Position numbers and translations under genes: made by a program | Assembly: GCA_019454045.1 (NCBI GenBank) | Contig: SKCR01020750.1 | Coordinates: 186,001 to 250,000 of the forward strand | Reading direction: 5' to 3' | Length of the DNA: 64,000 nucleotides | DNA from: Zanthoxylum bungeanum | Taxonomy: Eukaryota > Streptophyta > Magnoliopsida > Sapindales > Rutaceae | The notes under the pieces: model-generated | The model's database searches: none | What the model saw: the letters and a program-made list of their open reading frames with translations, nothing else | What the model was told of the DNA's origin: nothing | Shown: piece by piece, positions 1 to 11,530 of the stretch | How positions within the stretch are numbered: the stretch's first letter is position 1 | Layout: each line of letters begins with the position of its first letter

Positions 1-38
1 CTTTTTCCTAAAAATCCATGCAAACCCTAGCTTGTCAC

Positions 39-46
39 TATAAAAA
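39..46 (+). promoter_or_regulatory. TATA-like box of G1 LTR
   Basis: TATAAAAA lies in a CT- and AC-rich context in the 5' LTR and is kept at 7618-7625 in the 3' LTR. It is the most promoter-like sequence I see in this LTR. The assignment is inference. Confidence 0.35.
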
Positions 47-1186
47 TAACACAAACTTCAACCCTTGCTCCTGGACATTCACGGCAGTGAGACAAAAAAA
101 CGAAACCCTGACAATTCAATTCTCTTCTTCTCTCTTGTAACCTATCGCCCATCTCTCTCTCAAAACCAACATCAAAGAACCCCCTAGCTCTTGCCTCTCT
201 CTCGGCCATTGAAGAAACCAAAGACAAAAAGACACAAAAAACCCATGCAGCCATATTCAGCAGCCTCACGTTAATGGCTCCTCACCCACATACTTGACAC
301 ATACATGTACCCTTCACACTTCACCCCTCACGTACACTACCATCACGAACTACACCCTCCCAAAGTTACCGAATAAATAACACACAAACACTTGCCCTCT
401 CTCACGTAAGACACCCATCCTCACTTTTCACGCATATACAGCAAAAAAAAAGATCTCAATTCACGCCTAAGATAATAACAAGAAGCAAGAAGTTTCTCTT
501 CCCCTCCTCCCTCTACATAACTGAAACTGATCACCATAAACAACCCTTACATTAACCAAAAATCACCCTTGGAATAACCCTTACATTAACCGAAATCACA
601 CCCCCATATAGTAGCCTAAACACCTTAAAACTACACCTTAAACCTTCAGAAAACATCCAAAACAGTAGCCTAAAACACCAAAAACAATGACCAAAATACA
701 GCAGCAAATCAGCAGCAAAACAGCAGCGAAACGGAGCGAAAATGGTAGCTTGAGCAGCGAAACAGCGAGAGAAAATGTTGAACCAGTGAACTGGAGGAGT
801 TGCAGAGCATCCACCCTTCCGACGACCGCGTACGGTACTTCCGAGAGTCGACATAAAAAGGTTAGACCTGAGGGCACACTTTGTAATTATTTTCTTATTC
901 ATCTTTTAATCGTTCTTAGTTATTTATTTCGTATGAGAGTCGTTCATTGATGTATGTTGTGGCTTTGAATAAAATGAAAAATGTGTCGCCTCTTGTGGTA
1001 TATAGGATGGAAACCCAGACATAAATTCCGTAGCCGAATCCGAATGGATGGTAGTACGGTCTGTACTTGGGATACAACTCCACATACCACTTGAGCAAAC
1101 GACGCATATTTTGTTTTATGTTGTTTGATTTGTTTATTATCAGTTATTTAAATTCTGCATGTTATTTGTTTGTGTAATGATGAGAT

Positions 1187-1640
1187 AAGGCGTATGGGCT
1201 TAGTAAGTTAGAGTAAAGGTCTTCCGTTTCGAGGGGTTAAAATCCTTTACCACGATGTTTTGCCACGCCGGATGACGTATATTCGGTTGAATGTAAGATG
1301 TGTTCAATCGGGTATACAAAGTCCGATATCGTTGTCTTTATTTTTATATGCATTATGATATTAGCGTATGGGCTTAGTAACTGGGATTAAAGGTCCTCCG
1401 TTTCGAGGGTTTAAAATCATTTACCACGATGATTCGCCGTGCCGGATGACATATATTCGTTTGAATGTAAGATGTGTTCCATCGGGTATACAAAGTCTGA
1501 TATCATCGTCTTTATTTTTATGTGTATTATGTTATTGGCGCATTGGCTTAGTAAGTTGGATTAAAGGTCCTCTATGTCGAGGGGTTAAAATCCTTTACCA
1601 TGATGCTTTGCCGCGCCTTGTAGCCCGTTATTAGGTGTCA
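1187..1640 (+). repeat. Three ~174-bp tandem units inside G1 5' LTR
   Basis: The phrase GGGCTTAGTAAGT followed by ATTAAAGGTCC recurs near 1195, 1369 and 1543. Each copy is followed by a GGTTAAAATCCTTTACCAC block and a tail with AATGTAAGATGTGTTC. The same triplet is in the G1 3' LTR (8793-9240), the G2 LTR (10835-11268) and its inverted copy (12141-12570). Confidence 0.85.
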
Positions 1641-1704
1641 TCTATTCACCCATTCACGTATGTGTCATGTTGTTTACTGTTTTTTGAGGTCACTGCTGTA
1701 ACCT

Positions 1705-2085
1705 CGTTCGAAAGCGTTTCAGAACGCCGCACGAATGCATGTTTTCTGTCTCAGTTCGTTCGAACGTGTTTACGAATGCTATACGAACGTGAACCTTCTG
1801 TTTTTCGTTCGAACGCGTTTACTAACGCTACTCGAACGCGCACGTATTTCCTTTGTTTATCATGCATCAGGTCTGGTCCCGTTCGAACGTGTTCTCAAAT
1901 GCTATACGAACACGAACCTCATGTTTACCATTCGAATGCATTTACGAATGCTACTCGAATTCGAATGTGTTTTGTTTCATCAGGTCTTGCCCCGTTCGAA
2001 CGTGTTATCAAATGATATACGAACGCGAACCTTCTATTTACCGTTCGAACGTGTTTTAAAACGCTACACGAACGCGCATACACTG
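1705..2085 (+). repeat. GTTCGAACG-rich degenerate tandem array in G1 5' LTR
   Basis: GTTCGAACG or one-base variants alternate with ACGAACGCGAACC blocks. A larger period of about 112 bp is marked by ATCAGGTCT at about 1867 and 1979, with a half-unit of about 55 bp. The core TTCGAA is self-complementary. A related array is in G2 (11333-11530) and in the resumed G1 3' LTR (16319-16650). Confidence 0.8.
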
Positions 2086-2794
2086 AACTGAGTCATTTCC
2101 ATCACATGTCATGCATAATTGTTTCTTAGGTGATTTCTCTTGTATCATGTAGCCGATCATACCATTTGTATCTCTGTATTTGTCTATTTGATGTGTTCAT
2201 GAGATGGTATTCAAGTATGATTAGGCCGTTAGTATGTTACTTGGTTCTTAAGCATGATTTAGCTTATTTAGTTGTTCATTTTCAAGCATGATTTGTCATT
2301 TATTTTGTGTTTGGAATTTGCATTAGGTTTAGGTTGTTCTTTGTTTTCCGCATTATATGATTGAATGTAATGTGCTTATGACATTGTATGCTAGTCGTAT
2401 TTATCATTATGTTTGCAAATTGGGACAGATTAAATGCAAATAAGTTCTATGCAAATCCGGACATAGGTAATATGAAAACTTAGATATGAGCCTTGTACTT
2501 ATGCATGCTAACTTATGAGTAAATTATCCTTGGAAATAAATGTTGCTTAGGCTTGGTTGAATTATTGCACAAATCATTTTATTACAAGTGGCATAAGTAA
2601 GAGACCATTCCGAACCCAATGGTTTGAGGTCTTCCCTTGCGAGGGGTGAGTGCGGCCTTAAATCTTTGTCCCGGTTCACACTGGGTGGCGACTCCATTAT
2701 TCTCCGATTTAGTCCCCCGCGGGCTACTCTGTACTCCCAATCGGGCCGCGAGCCCGGAACAGCATGCGTCGCCTAGTTTCTGTGTCCCACAGTC
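2086..2794 (+). other. 3' part of G1 5' LTR, no gene
   Basis: This is AT-rich LTR sequence ending in a more GC-rich stretch (about 2600-2791), matched at 16651-17363. I see no coding potential beyond chance ORFs. A short spacer GTC (2792-2794) follows the LTR end. Confidence 0.7.
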
Positions 2795-2812
2795 TGGCGA
2801 CTCTACTGGGGA
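2795..2812 (+). other. G1 primer-binding site
   Basis: TGGCGACTCTACTGGGGA starts 3 bp after the LTR end. It begins with TGG, the complement of a tRNA CCA end, and sits where reverse transcription starts in LTR elements. Tat/Ogre elements are known to use tRNA-Arg; I have not verified which tRNA fits here. Confidence 0.7.
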
Positions 2813-3940
2813 TAGGGAATCAGCCCCGAAATAATGTCTTGTAATATTATGATTTGTGCTTTAAATTAACTGTTCCTATAGTGGGTTGAAAGGGGTTTAA
2901 TCAAAGGCACTTTTAAGGCTAGGTAATGGTTTGGTGTCTTCCTTCATTCACTACCTTTCTACAAGGAAAAATTGTGAAGGCACCTAGATAATCATTACCC
3001 GTAGCTCGTTGTGACAGAGTAATTTGAAGGACTTGTTGTTTATTCCTGTCACCAAGGCGATAAGAGCCTAAGAGACTTGGGTATTTAAAAGAGTTCGCTC
3101 CACCCTCTCTCTGGGGAATCTACAATGGGAAATCCATTTGACAGTCAGTCACACATCATAACTCGTTGGCACGTATAGTAAGGTATAAAAAAGGTGCGCT
3201 CACTTGGTCGCTCGAACCCTTGAGTGGGGATACCTAGTTATGGGCAATCCTTCGCCAGCGAGAGTCTTTGTCTACACTCCTACAAATCCAAACGTAGACC
3301 AGAGTTGTATGGCCTATAGCAACTATTTCCTTGTGCTTGTGGACCATCCTCATTTGGATGCAGTTGGACTTCTTGTCAGAAATACGAACTTGTTAGGCCA
3401 TTCAAACTGGGACGAGTTCGTATCCTATAACAATTGGGCCAAAAGATTCTGAAATGTTGATGGGCCACTCTGTAGAAACTATCTATGTATGCTTGTGTTT
3501 GGGAACATTGTCGTTTGGATCCATGCGGACCTTTTGTCATAAGGTATGGGCTTGTTGGGCCATTTAAACTGGGACAAGAACCAATCTTATGACGATTGGG
3601 CCAAAAGCTTCTAAAACGCCAATGGGCCATTATATGTTTGTGTTTAGGAACATTATCATTTGGATACGGTTAGACTTCTTGCCATAAGATGTGAACGTGT
3701 TGGGCCATTTAAACTGGGAGAAGTTCACTCATATGACAGTTAGCCCAAAAGCTTCTAAAATGTTGATGGGCCGATTTATGTGAAAATTTTAATGAGTTGA
3801 TATATTCCTTGTATCGCATGCATCTCATTCATCTCATGCATACATATATCCTATTAATACCCTCTATGTCTATAAAAGATATCATAGAGTCCCGTTGGGT
3901 TAGGGAAGAGGGAAGACTCACTAAAAGACCGGTAACAGAT
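2813..3940 (+). other. G1 leader with three ~150-bp degenerate repeats
   Basis: Untranslated leader between primer site and gag. From about 3340 to 3775 a block with TTGGGCCATTTAAACTGGGA, then TTGGGCCAAAAGCTTCT and TGATGGGCC, recurs three times (near 3389, 3550 and 3698). The period is about 150-160 bp. I see no protein in it. Confidence 0.65.
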
Positions 3941-5271
3941 ATGAGTGGATCAAAAAATGAGATATCTCGCGTAGATCAGCTGGAGAATGGTTTCGCCAAA
4001 ATTACCGAACAGTTTCAAGCCTTGACCACTGCCATGACAAGTATGGATGTGCCCCGTGCTGGGGGAAACTCTAAGAATGTAAGACGTGAGGAGCCTCCGA
4101 ATAGGTTGGGGGATGACATCCCCGCTTTTGATGATGATATGGCTGAATATGACGCTGGGAGAATAGCTGGGTCTCAGGCCGAGATACAGAAACTCCGTGA
4201 CTAGGTAGAGTCTGTTACCCATATGATGAAGGGTAAGGATTAAGACTTACTAGACTATGAGGCGATGACCTTTGAGGAACAGTTGTCTGCTCAATTCAAG
4301 ATGCCGGATATGGCCAAGTTCAACGGGAATAGGGATCCGAGGGTCCACCTCCGACAATATGTTTCAGTTATGAGTTCAGTGGGTTTATCCAAGCGTCAAG
4401 TGCAGAAAATGTTTGGGATGTCACTTGAATGAGCTCCGGTAGTTTGGTATCACAGCCTTGAGAAGAAGATTAGGGAAGATTGGAGGGAATTGGCAGATGC
4501 ATTTCTGAAACAGTATGTTACAGACTTGGAGATTGATTTGTCACTCCGTTATTTGGAGAACACTAAGTAGAAGCCGGAAGAAAGCTTCAAGGAGTATGTA
4601 GACCGCTAGAGAAACCAGCTTTTGAAGATGCAGACTCGGCCCTCAGAGAATGACCAAATCAAAATGATCATCAAGGGCACCAAGCCTTCCATTTATGGCA
4701 AGTTGAGGAGAATAACCTCCATGATTGCAGATTTTCGACAGTTGAGGGAAACTGTCATGGATATAGAAGAAGAAGAAGCTGAGAACAGAAAGTTCTATAG
4801 CCAGAATATGAGGACTTTTGGGGGGCATTCTGAGACCAAGCCCGCTGCTACCGAAGTCGCTGCCATCAGAAATAGGAAATTCTCCAACCTTGGTAGACCT
4901 TTGTCGAAGGTATTTAAAAAGTTGAAGGGACAATGACCCTTAAAACCCTTAGAGCCTAAACCACTTCCAGATCCTATACCACCCAACCTTGACCTAAGCC
5001 TGTATTGTCACTTCCATCAGAGGAGAGGCCACGAAACTGACAATTGTACCCGCCTTAGGCATGAAATCCAAAACCTCATTGATGCCCATAAAATACCTGA
5101 TCCTGAGAAAGAACAACCTAACACACATCGGAACCCCCTACCAAATTACCACTCTGTTCCACCACCCACTTACATGACCAACTCCGGCCTGCCCGAAAGT
5201 TTTTTCCTCCAAACTCTCAACCACCTAGTTTCTTCCATGAGGATAGAGGATGACATCAGTGAAGAACCATA
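3941..5271 (+). pseudogene. gag: Dead gag of G1 (Ty3/gypsy, Tat/Ogre-like)
   Basis: One reading frame, chosen to start at the methionine of MSGSKNEISR, runs through seven in-frame stops (near 4202, 4241, 4430, 4568, 4607, 4934 and 5269). It shows a coiled-coil-like N-terminus, then a capsid-like region (FKMPDMAKFNGNRDPRVHL, about 4300-4360, and YLENTK..KPEESFKEYVDR, about 4550-4610). Near the end is a zinc knuckle CHFHQRRGHETDNC (5006-5047), a CX2HX4HX4C variant seen in Tat/Ogre gags. Gag would form the particle and bind genomic RNA. The frame has no shift, only nonsense codons, so decay is by point mutation. No protease follows; the next recognisable piece is the integrase tail at 5545. Confidence 0.8.
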
Positions 5272-5544
5272 GGCCGAGGAAGAAGGCAATGACACTGTTT
5301 TTTCTGGTTTATTTTCTGCATTTTTAATAAAGACATCGACTTCGTCTACTTGTTTGAACATTTTCCTGAATAATAATAAAGACATCAATTTCGCCTACTT
5401 GACTGAGTCATTTCCTTTCAACCTACATGACATGAGTATGTTTGACAAAAGCATTCAACCCTGATACCATGATATTCAGCGACACTCAAAACACGGGGGA
5501 TTTCCAAAAGAAGCAAGCAGAAAAGACAGAATAACCGTTCAGTA

Positions 5545-5730
5545 ATGGGAAATGGGGCAGTGAGGCTGTCAGACTTGGAAGGAAATGAGTTCACCGAGCC
5601 GATCAATGTGGATAGATTGAAGCAGTATTTTGCCAGAGGAAGAGAAAACCGAGCAATCACCAAGGGAATTGGTGGACGACCTAACCTAACGGGATATGAA
5701 ACTCATTCATGCATACATGCATACACGTAA
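5545..5730 (+). pseudogene. pol: C-terminal tail of a gypsy integrase, rest of pol deleted
   Basis: The 61-residue frame starts GNGAVRLSDLEGNEFTEPIN and continues VDRLKQYFARG. This matches the style of the end of Ty3/gypsy integrases, where a beta-rich GPF/GPY-like module ends the polyprotein before the 3' untranslated region. It lies about 270 bp after the gag end, so protease, reverse transcriptase, RNase H and the integrase core were removed. The methionine at its start is accidental. Assignment rests on motif resemblance alone. Confidence 0.6.
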
Positions 5731-5872
5731 CGTATTTTGCATTCCTTTTTGGGTTTGTTTTATTTTGTATTCACAAGTTTCAAAGAAGAAAAAATAGAAA
5801 GCGTCAAATGCAAGCCAACCAGAAGCAGCAACAGTACAGTGTCAGGAGTTTTCAAGAATGAATCAGAGGGTT

Positions 5873-6330
5873 GAGGCCCATATCAGTATCAGTCTGGGGG
5901 CGAGGCCCATATCAGTATCAGTTTAGGGCGAGGCCCATATCAGTATCAGTTTAGAGCGAGGCCCATATCACTATCAGTCTGGGGGTGAGGCCCACGTCAG
6001 TATTAATTTGGGGTGAGGCCCATATCAGTATCAGTCTGGGGACGAGGCCCACATCAATATCAGTTTGGGGCGAGGCCCATATCAGTATCATTCTGGGGGC
6101 GAGGCCCATATCAGTATCTATTTGGGGGTCGAGGCCCGCATCAGCATCAGTTTGGGGATGCGTCCCAGGGCCGAAGCCCACATTAGTATCAGTTTGGGCA
6201 TGAGTAAGGCCGAGGCCCACATCAGTATCAGTTTGGGGATGAGTCCCGAAGGTCGAGACCCACATCAGTATCAATTAGGGGCGAGGCCCACATCGGTATC
6301 GGTTTGGGGGCGAGGCCCACATCAACATCA
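5873..6330 (+). repeat. 27-28-bp tandem array in G1 3' region
   Basis: About 16 copies of GAGGCCCATATCAGTATCAG with a variable TTTGGGGGC end. The array is out of phase with any long frame and carries short accidental ORFs on both strands. The homologous array in G2 is inverted at 15085-15770. Confidence 0.9.
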
Positions 6331-6454
6331 TGCATCCATGTATACATACATACATATCACATACATACTATTTTTATTTTGTTCGTATGATTGTAGCGGT
6401 AAAGACCATCTCATCGAGTAACGATTCAAAAATGAGCCACCTCTCATCAAGTAA

Positions 6455-6865
6455 CAGATGCCGAAAATGGCGCTCCAAAATGGGTCACACACAACAGATG
6501 CCGGAAATGGCGCTCTAAAATGGAGCATACACAACAGATGCCGAAAATGGCGCTCCAAAATGGGGCACACACAACAGATGCCGAAAATGGCGCTCCAAAA
6601 TGGAGCACACACACAACAGATGCTGGAAATGGCGCTCCAAAATGGAGCACACACAACAGATGCCGAAAATGGCGCTCCAAAATGGGGCACAAACAACAGA
6701 TGCCGAAAATGGCACTCCAAAATGGAGCACACACAACAGATGCCGAAAATGGCACTCCAAAATGGAGCACACACACAACAGCTGCCGAAAATGGTGCTCC
6801 AAAATGGAGCACACACACAACAGATGGTAAAAATGGCGCTCCAAAAATGGAGCACAGTTCGAAAA
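6455..6865 (+). repeat. ~40-bp tandem array in G1 3' region
   Basis: About ten copies of CAGATGCCGAAAATGGCGCT followed by CCAAAATGGAGCACACACAA. Both strands stay open because the unit lacks stops in several frames; the apparent Cys/His/Phe-rich proteins are artefacts. The inverted counterpart is at 14245-14495 in G2. Confidence 0.9.
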
Positions 6866-6989
6866 TGGACCACCAGATCAACTCAGTTCGAAGCAGCAGG
6901 TAGGTCAGGTGGTAGCTAGCGAGCCAGGTAAGTGAAAATGCATTGCATAACTTTGATAGGATTGTCACTGTTATACATTACACAAGTCC

Positions 6990-7006
6990 CATCAAAGTGG
7001 GGTGAC
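6990..7006 (+). other. G1 polypurine tract region
   Basis: CATCAAAGTGGGGTGAC directly precedes the 3' LTR. The inverted G2 copy has AAAGTGGGGGAGAC at the same place (14073-14090, minus strand). It is the expected plus-strand priming site. Confidence 0.65.
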
Positions 7007-9336
7007 TGTAGGCACTGCATTTTTGCATATAAGTCCCTTTGATGAGTCTCATTTAGAGGCACTACCTTTTAAGTCGCGGAAGTCGCGGGAAACGGACGTC
7101 GGAAGGGGAAATTCAGAGTAAGTATGTCATCATGTTCATTTCGCAAGTTCACTATTTTCGTTCGTGCTGCGTTCGTGACAACGTTCGAACGTCAAGCAGA
7201 TTGCGGGAGTTCATGTAGTGTTCGAATCGACGTTTGAACGGTGTCGGTATTTCTGGTTTTACTGCTAGCCTCACACCCAAGCCCAATTAGCACCTTTAGC
7301 CAAAAAACCCCGCAAGCCACACACCAGGCCCATCTCACCCAAGCCCAATCCAAAAATAATTAAAACATATTTAAAACACAAATCAAATTAAATTAAATTA
7401 AATTAAATTAAATCACCTACCACTTTTAATAAATCACATTCCTAATTTAAATAATTCACTCACCAATTTAATATATTACCCACCAAAAATATAAATATCA
7501 TTCCCTTAAATAAATATATCCCACCCAAATTACATGATTTTATCCCCTTAATAAATTGATGCATCCATATTTACTTGATCTCTTTCCTTAAAATCCATGC
7601 AAACTCTAGCTTGTCACTATAAAAATAACACAAACTTCAACCCTTGCTCCTGGACATTCACGGTAGTGAGACAAAAAAATGAAACCCTAACAACTCAACT
7701 CTCTTCTTCTCTCTTGGAACCTCTCGCCCATCTCTCTCTCAAAACCAACATCAAAGAACCTCTAGCCCTTGCCTCCCTCTTGGCCATTGAAGAAACCAAA
7801 CACAAAAAGACACAAAAAAAACCCATGCAGCCATATTCAGCAGCCTCATGTTAATGGCTCATCACCCACATACTTAACACATACACGTACCCTTCACACT
7901 TCACCCCTCATGTACACTACCATCACGAACTACACCCTCCCAAAGTTACCGAATAAATAACACACAAACACTTGCCCTCTCTCAAGTAAGACACCCCTCC
8001 TCACTTTTCACGCATATACAGCAAAAAAAGAGCTCTCAATTCACGCCTAAGACAATAACAAGAAGCAAGAAGTTTCTCTTCCCCTCCTCCATCTACATCA
8101 CCGAAACTGATCACCCTAAACAACCCTTACATTAACCGAAAATCACCCTTGGAATTACCCTTACATTAACCGAAAATCACCCTTGGAATTACCCTTACAT
8201 TAACCGAAAATCACACCCCCATATAGTAGCCTAAACACCTTAAAACTACACCTTAAACCTTCAAAAAACATCCAAAACAGTAGCCTAAAACACCAAAAAT
8301 AGTGACCAAAATACAGCAGCAAAACAGCAGTGAAACGGAGTGAAAATGGTTGCTTGAGCAGCGAAACGGTGAGAGAAAACATTGAACCAGTGAACCGGAG
8401 GAGTTGCGGAGCATCCACCCTTCCAACGACCGCGTACGGTACTTCCGAGAGTCGACATAAAAAGGTTAGACCCGAGGGCACTCTTCGTATTTATTTTCTT
8501 ATTCATCTTTTAATTGTTTTTAGTTATTTATTTCGTATGAGAGTCGTTCATGGATGTATGTTGTGGCTTTGAATAAAATGAAAAATGTGTCGCCTCTCGT
8601 GGTATATAGGATGGAAACCCAGACATAAATTTCATTGCCGAATCCGAATGGACGGTAGTGCGGTCTGTACTTGGGATACAACTCCACGTACCACTTGAGC
8701 AAACGCCGCATATTTTGTTTTATGTTGTTTGATTTGTTTATTATTCGTTATTTAAATTCTGCATGTTATTTGTTTGTGTAATGATAAGATAAAACGTATA
8801 GGCTTAGTAAGTTGGATTAAAGGTCCTCTGTTTCGAGAGGTTAAAATCCTTTACCACGATGCTTTCCCGCGTCGGATGACGTATATTCGGTTGAATGTAA
8901 GATGTGTTCAATCGGGTATACAAAGTCCGATATCGTTGTCTTTATTTTTATATGCATTATGATATTAGCGTATGGGCTTAGTAAGTGGGATTAAAGGTCC
9001 TCTGTTTCGAGGGGTTAAAATCCTTTACCACGATGCTTCGCCGCGCCGGATGACATATATTCGTTTGAATGTAAGATGTGTTCAATCGGGTATACAAAGT
9101 CCGATATCATCGTCTTTATTTTTATGTGCATTATGTTATTGGCGCATGGGCTTAGTAAGTTGGATTAAAGGTTCTCTATGTCGAGGGGTTAAAATCCTTT
9201 ACCACGATGCTTTGCCACGCATTGTAGCCCGTTATTAGGTGTCATCTATTCACCCATTCACGTATGTGTCATGTTGTTTACTGTTTTTTGAGGTCACTGA
9301 TGTAACCGCGTTCGAACGCGTTTCAGAACGCCGCAC
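7007..9336 (+). repeat. G1 3' LTR, first part
   Basis: It starts TGTAGGCACTGC and aligns with the 5' LTR from 7583 onward. It holds a TATA-like box (7618-7625), three 174-bp units (8793-9240) and then breaks at 9336 in CGCAC, where G2 entered. The last five bases (9332-9336) are the left TSD of G2. Confidence 0.92.
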
Positions 9337-9955
9337 TGTAGGCACTGCATTTTTGCACATAAGTCCCTATGTTGAGTCTCATTTGGAGACACTACCTTTT
9401 AAGTCATGAAGGTCACGGAAAACGGACATCAGAAGGGGAAATTCAGAATAAACAAGGTTCACTGTTTTCGTTCGTGCTGCGTTCGTGTATGCGTTCGAAC
9501 GGCAAACAGATGCGGGCATTCGTGCCGCGTTCGAGGAAGCGTTCAAACGGTGTCGGTAATTCTGGTTTTGCTGCTAGCCTCACATCAAGCCCAATTCGCC
9601 CGAGCCTTAGCCCACACGCCCAAGCCCACTTAAAACACATATTTAACACATGGTGAAATCAAAACAAATCTAAAAATCACATACCAAATTAAAATAAACA
9701 TTAAAATCAATCAAATATTTTAATTCCTTAATTAAGATATTCACCCACCAATTACACAAGATTCCTTCCTAACTAAACAAAATCACATACTAAATTAAAA
9801 AGATGTCATGCCTAATTAAAATCAATTATAACAAATTAAAGATATTGACTTCCTAATCTAAACCAAATTTGTCCCTCCTCAATCTTTGACTTTCCTTGCT
9901 CAACACCAAATCAAATCCCTTCCTTGTGAGACAAGGTGAAGCCCTAACCTTTCTC

Positions 9956-9963
9956 TATATAAA
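9956..9963 (+). promoter_or_regulatory. TATA box of G2 LTR
   Basis: TATATAAA in the context CTCTATATAAACAACCCC is a classical plant TATA box, about 620 bp into the LTR. The inverted LTR carries the mirror copy at 13445-13452, so two such promoters would point at each other across the element. Confidence 0.55.
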
Positions 9964-10834
9964 CAACCCCTAACCAAGACATGCACTCCCCTAGCTCATA
10001 CACATAATATACACACAACTCACACAAATCACAAGACACAAAAGAAAATAACCCCAAGCCTTCACGTTAAAAGCACCTTCACAAACCGATCAGCCCTACA
10101 CGTCCATAAGCCTCACAAATCTGCCCATGCCACACAGCCCTTCAACGCCATAAACACAACACAATTAACAAACTGCCTCACCTTCGCCCCTTCAACACAC
10201 TGCCCCCACTTCGTCAGCCACACAGTAGCCCTAAAACACACATAAAACAGCCCCCGAACCACACCATAACACCACCAAAAATCACACCCAAAACAGTAGC
10301 CAAAACATCCCAAAAACAGTAACTAAAATACAGTAGCAAAACAGTAGCAAAACGGCAGCGAATCGGAGTCAAAAGCAGCAGCAAAGGACGGAGAACGACG
10401 ACTCAAAACAGTAAGGCAACGAACGAGAGCAGTGAACCAGTGAACCGGAAGAGTTACGGAGCATCCACCCTTCCGAGATCGTGTACCGTACATCCGAGAG
10501 GTGATTTAAAAGGTTAGACTTGAGGACACTTTTCTCATTAGTTTATATTCGTCTTTTGATTGTGTATTGAATTCTATTCGCATGAGAGTCGTTTGTGGAG
10601 GCATGTTATGGCTTGAATGAAATGGAAAATGTGTCGCCTCTTGTGGTATATAGGATGGAAACCCGGACATAAATTTCATAGCCGATTCCGAATGGACGGT
10701 AGTATGATCTGTACTCGGGATACAACTCCACGTACCACTTGAGTAAACGGCACATTCTTTTGTTTTATGTTGCTTTGATTTATTTATTTTTCGTTATTTG
10801 AATTATGCATGTTCCTTTTGTATGTATGATACAA

Positions 10835-11268
10835 CCGAGCGCATGGGCTTAGTAAGTCGGATTAAAGGTCCCCTATTTGGAGGGGTTAAAATCCTTTACC
10901 ACAATGCTTTTCCGCGCCGGTTGATGTGTGTTCGGTTGAATGCAAGATATGTTCAATCGGGCATACTAAGTTTGCTATTATTGTCTTTATTCTTGGTATG
11001 CATGATACAATCGAGCGCATGGGCTTAGTAAGTCGGATTAAAGGTCCACTATTTGGAGGGGTTAAAATCCTTTACCACAATGCTTTGCCGCGCCGGTTGA
11101 TGTGTGTTCGGTTGGATATAAGATATGTTCAATCGGATATACTAAGTTTGATATGATTGTCTTTATTTTTTATATGCATTGAGATAAGCGCATGGGCTTA
11201 GTAAGTGCGATGAAAGGTCCTCTAATTGAAGAGGTTAAAATCTTTCGCCACGACGCTTCGCCGCGCTT
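10835..11268 (+). repeat. Three 175-bp tandem units in G2 LTR
   Basis: GCGCATGGGCTTAGTAAGT recurs at about 10839, 11013 and 11188, a spacing of 174-175 bp. It is the G2 version of the G1 triplet. Confidence 0.87.
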
Positions 11269-11332
11269 TGTATTTCACTATTTGCTTTTTATGTATGTAT
11301 TGCGTCACATTTTGTGCATCAGGTCTGTTCCC

Positions 11333-11530
11333 GTTCGAATGCATTATCGAACGCTATACGAACGCGAACCTTCTGTTTCCCGTTCGAATGCGTTTTTCAA
11401 ACGCTACTCGAACGCGCACGCATTTTGTTTCATCAGGTCTGGATCCGTTCGAACGCGTTATCAAACGCTACACGAACGCGAACCTTCTGTTTGCCGTTCG
11501 AACGCGTTTACGAACGCTACACGAATGCGC
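11333..11530 (+). repeat. GTTCGAACG-type array in G2 LTR
   Basis: Four half-units of about 55 bp alternate CGTTCGAACGCG and CTACACGAACGCG blocks. It is shorter than the G1 array. Confidence 0.75.

Larger units (their letters stand above)
1..2791 (+). repeat. G1 5' LTR (its first ~600 bp outside window)
   Basis: Position 1 aligns with about 7583 in the 3' LTR, and the copies stay collinear to the terminal CCCACA at 2791. It contains a TATA-like box, three 174-bp units and a GTTCGAACG-rich array. In the first aligned 150 bp the two LTRs differ at several sites, mostly C/T or G/A, so G1 is not a recent insertion. Confidence 0.9.

Noticed and set aside
5873..6865. Possible CRISPR array
   Set aside because: Units are head-to-tail tandem repeats without unique spacers, in a plant retrotransposon. 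No cas genes.
6328..6968. Overlapping long ORFs on both strands (Cys/His/Phe-rich and Lys/Met-rich proteins)
   Set aside because: They are translations of the ~40-bp tandem array. The unit lacks stops in several frames, so all frames stay open.
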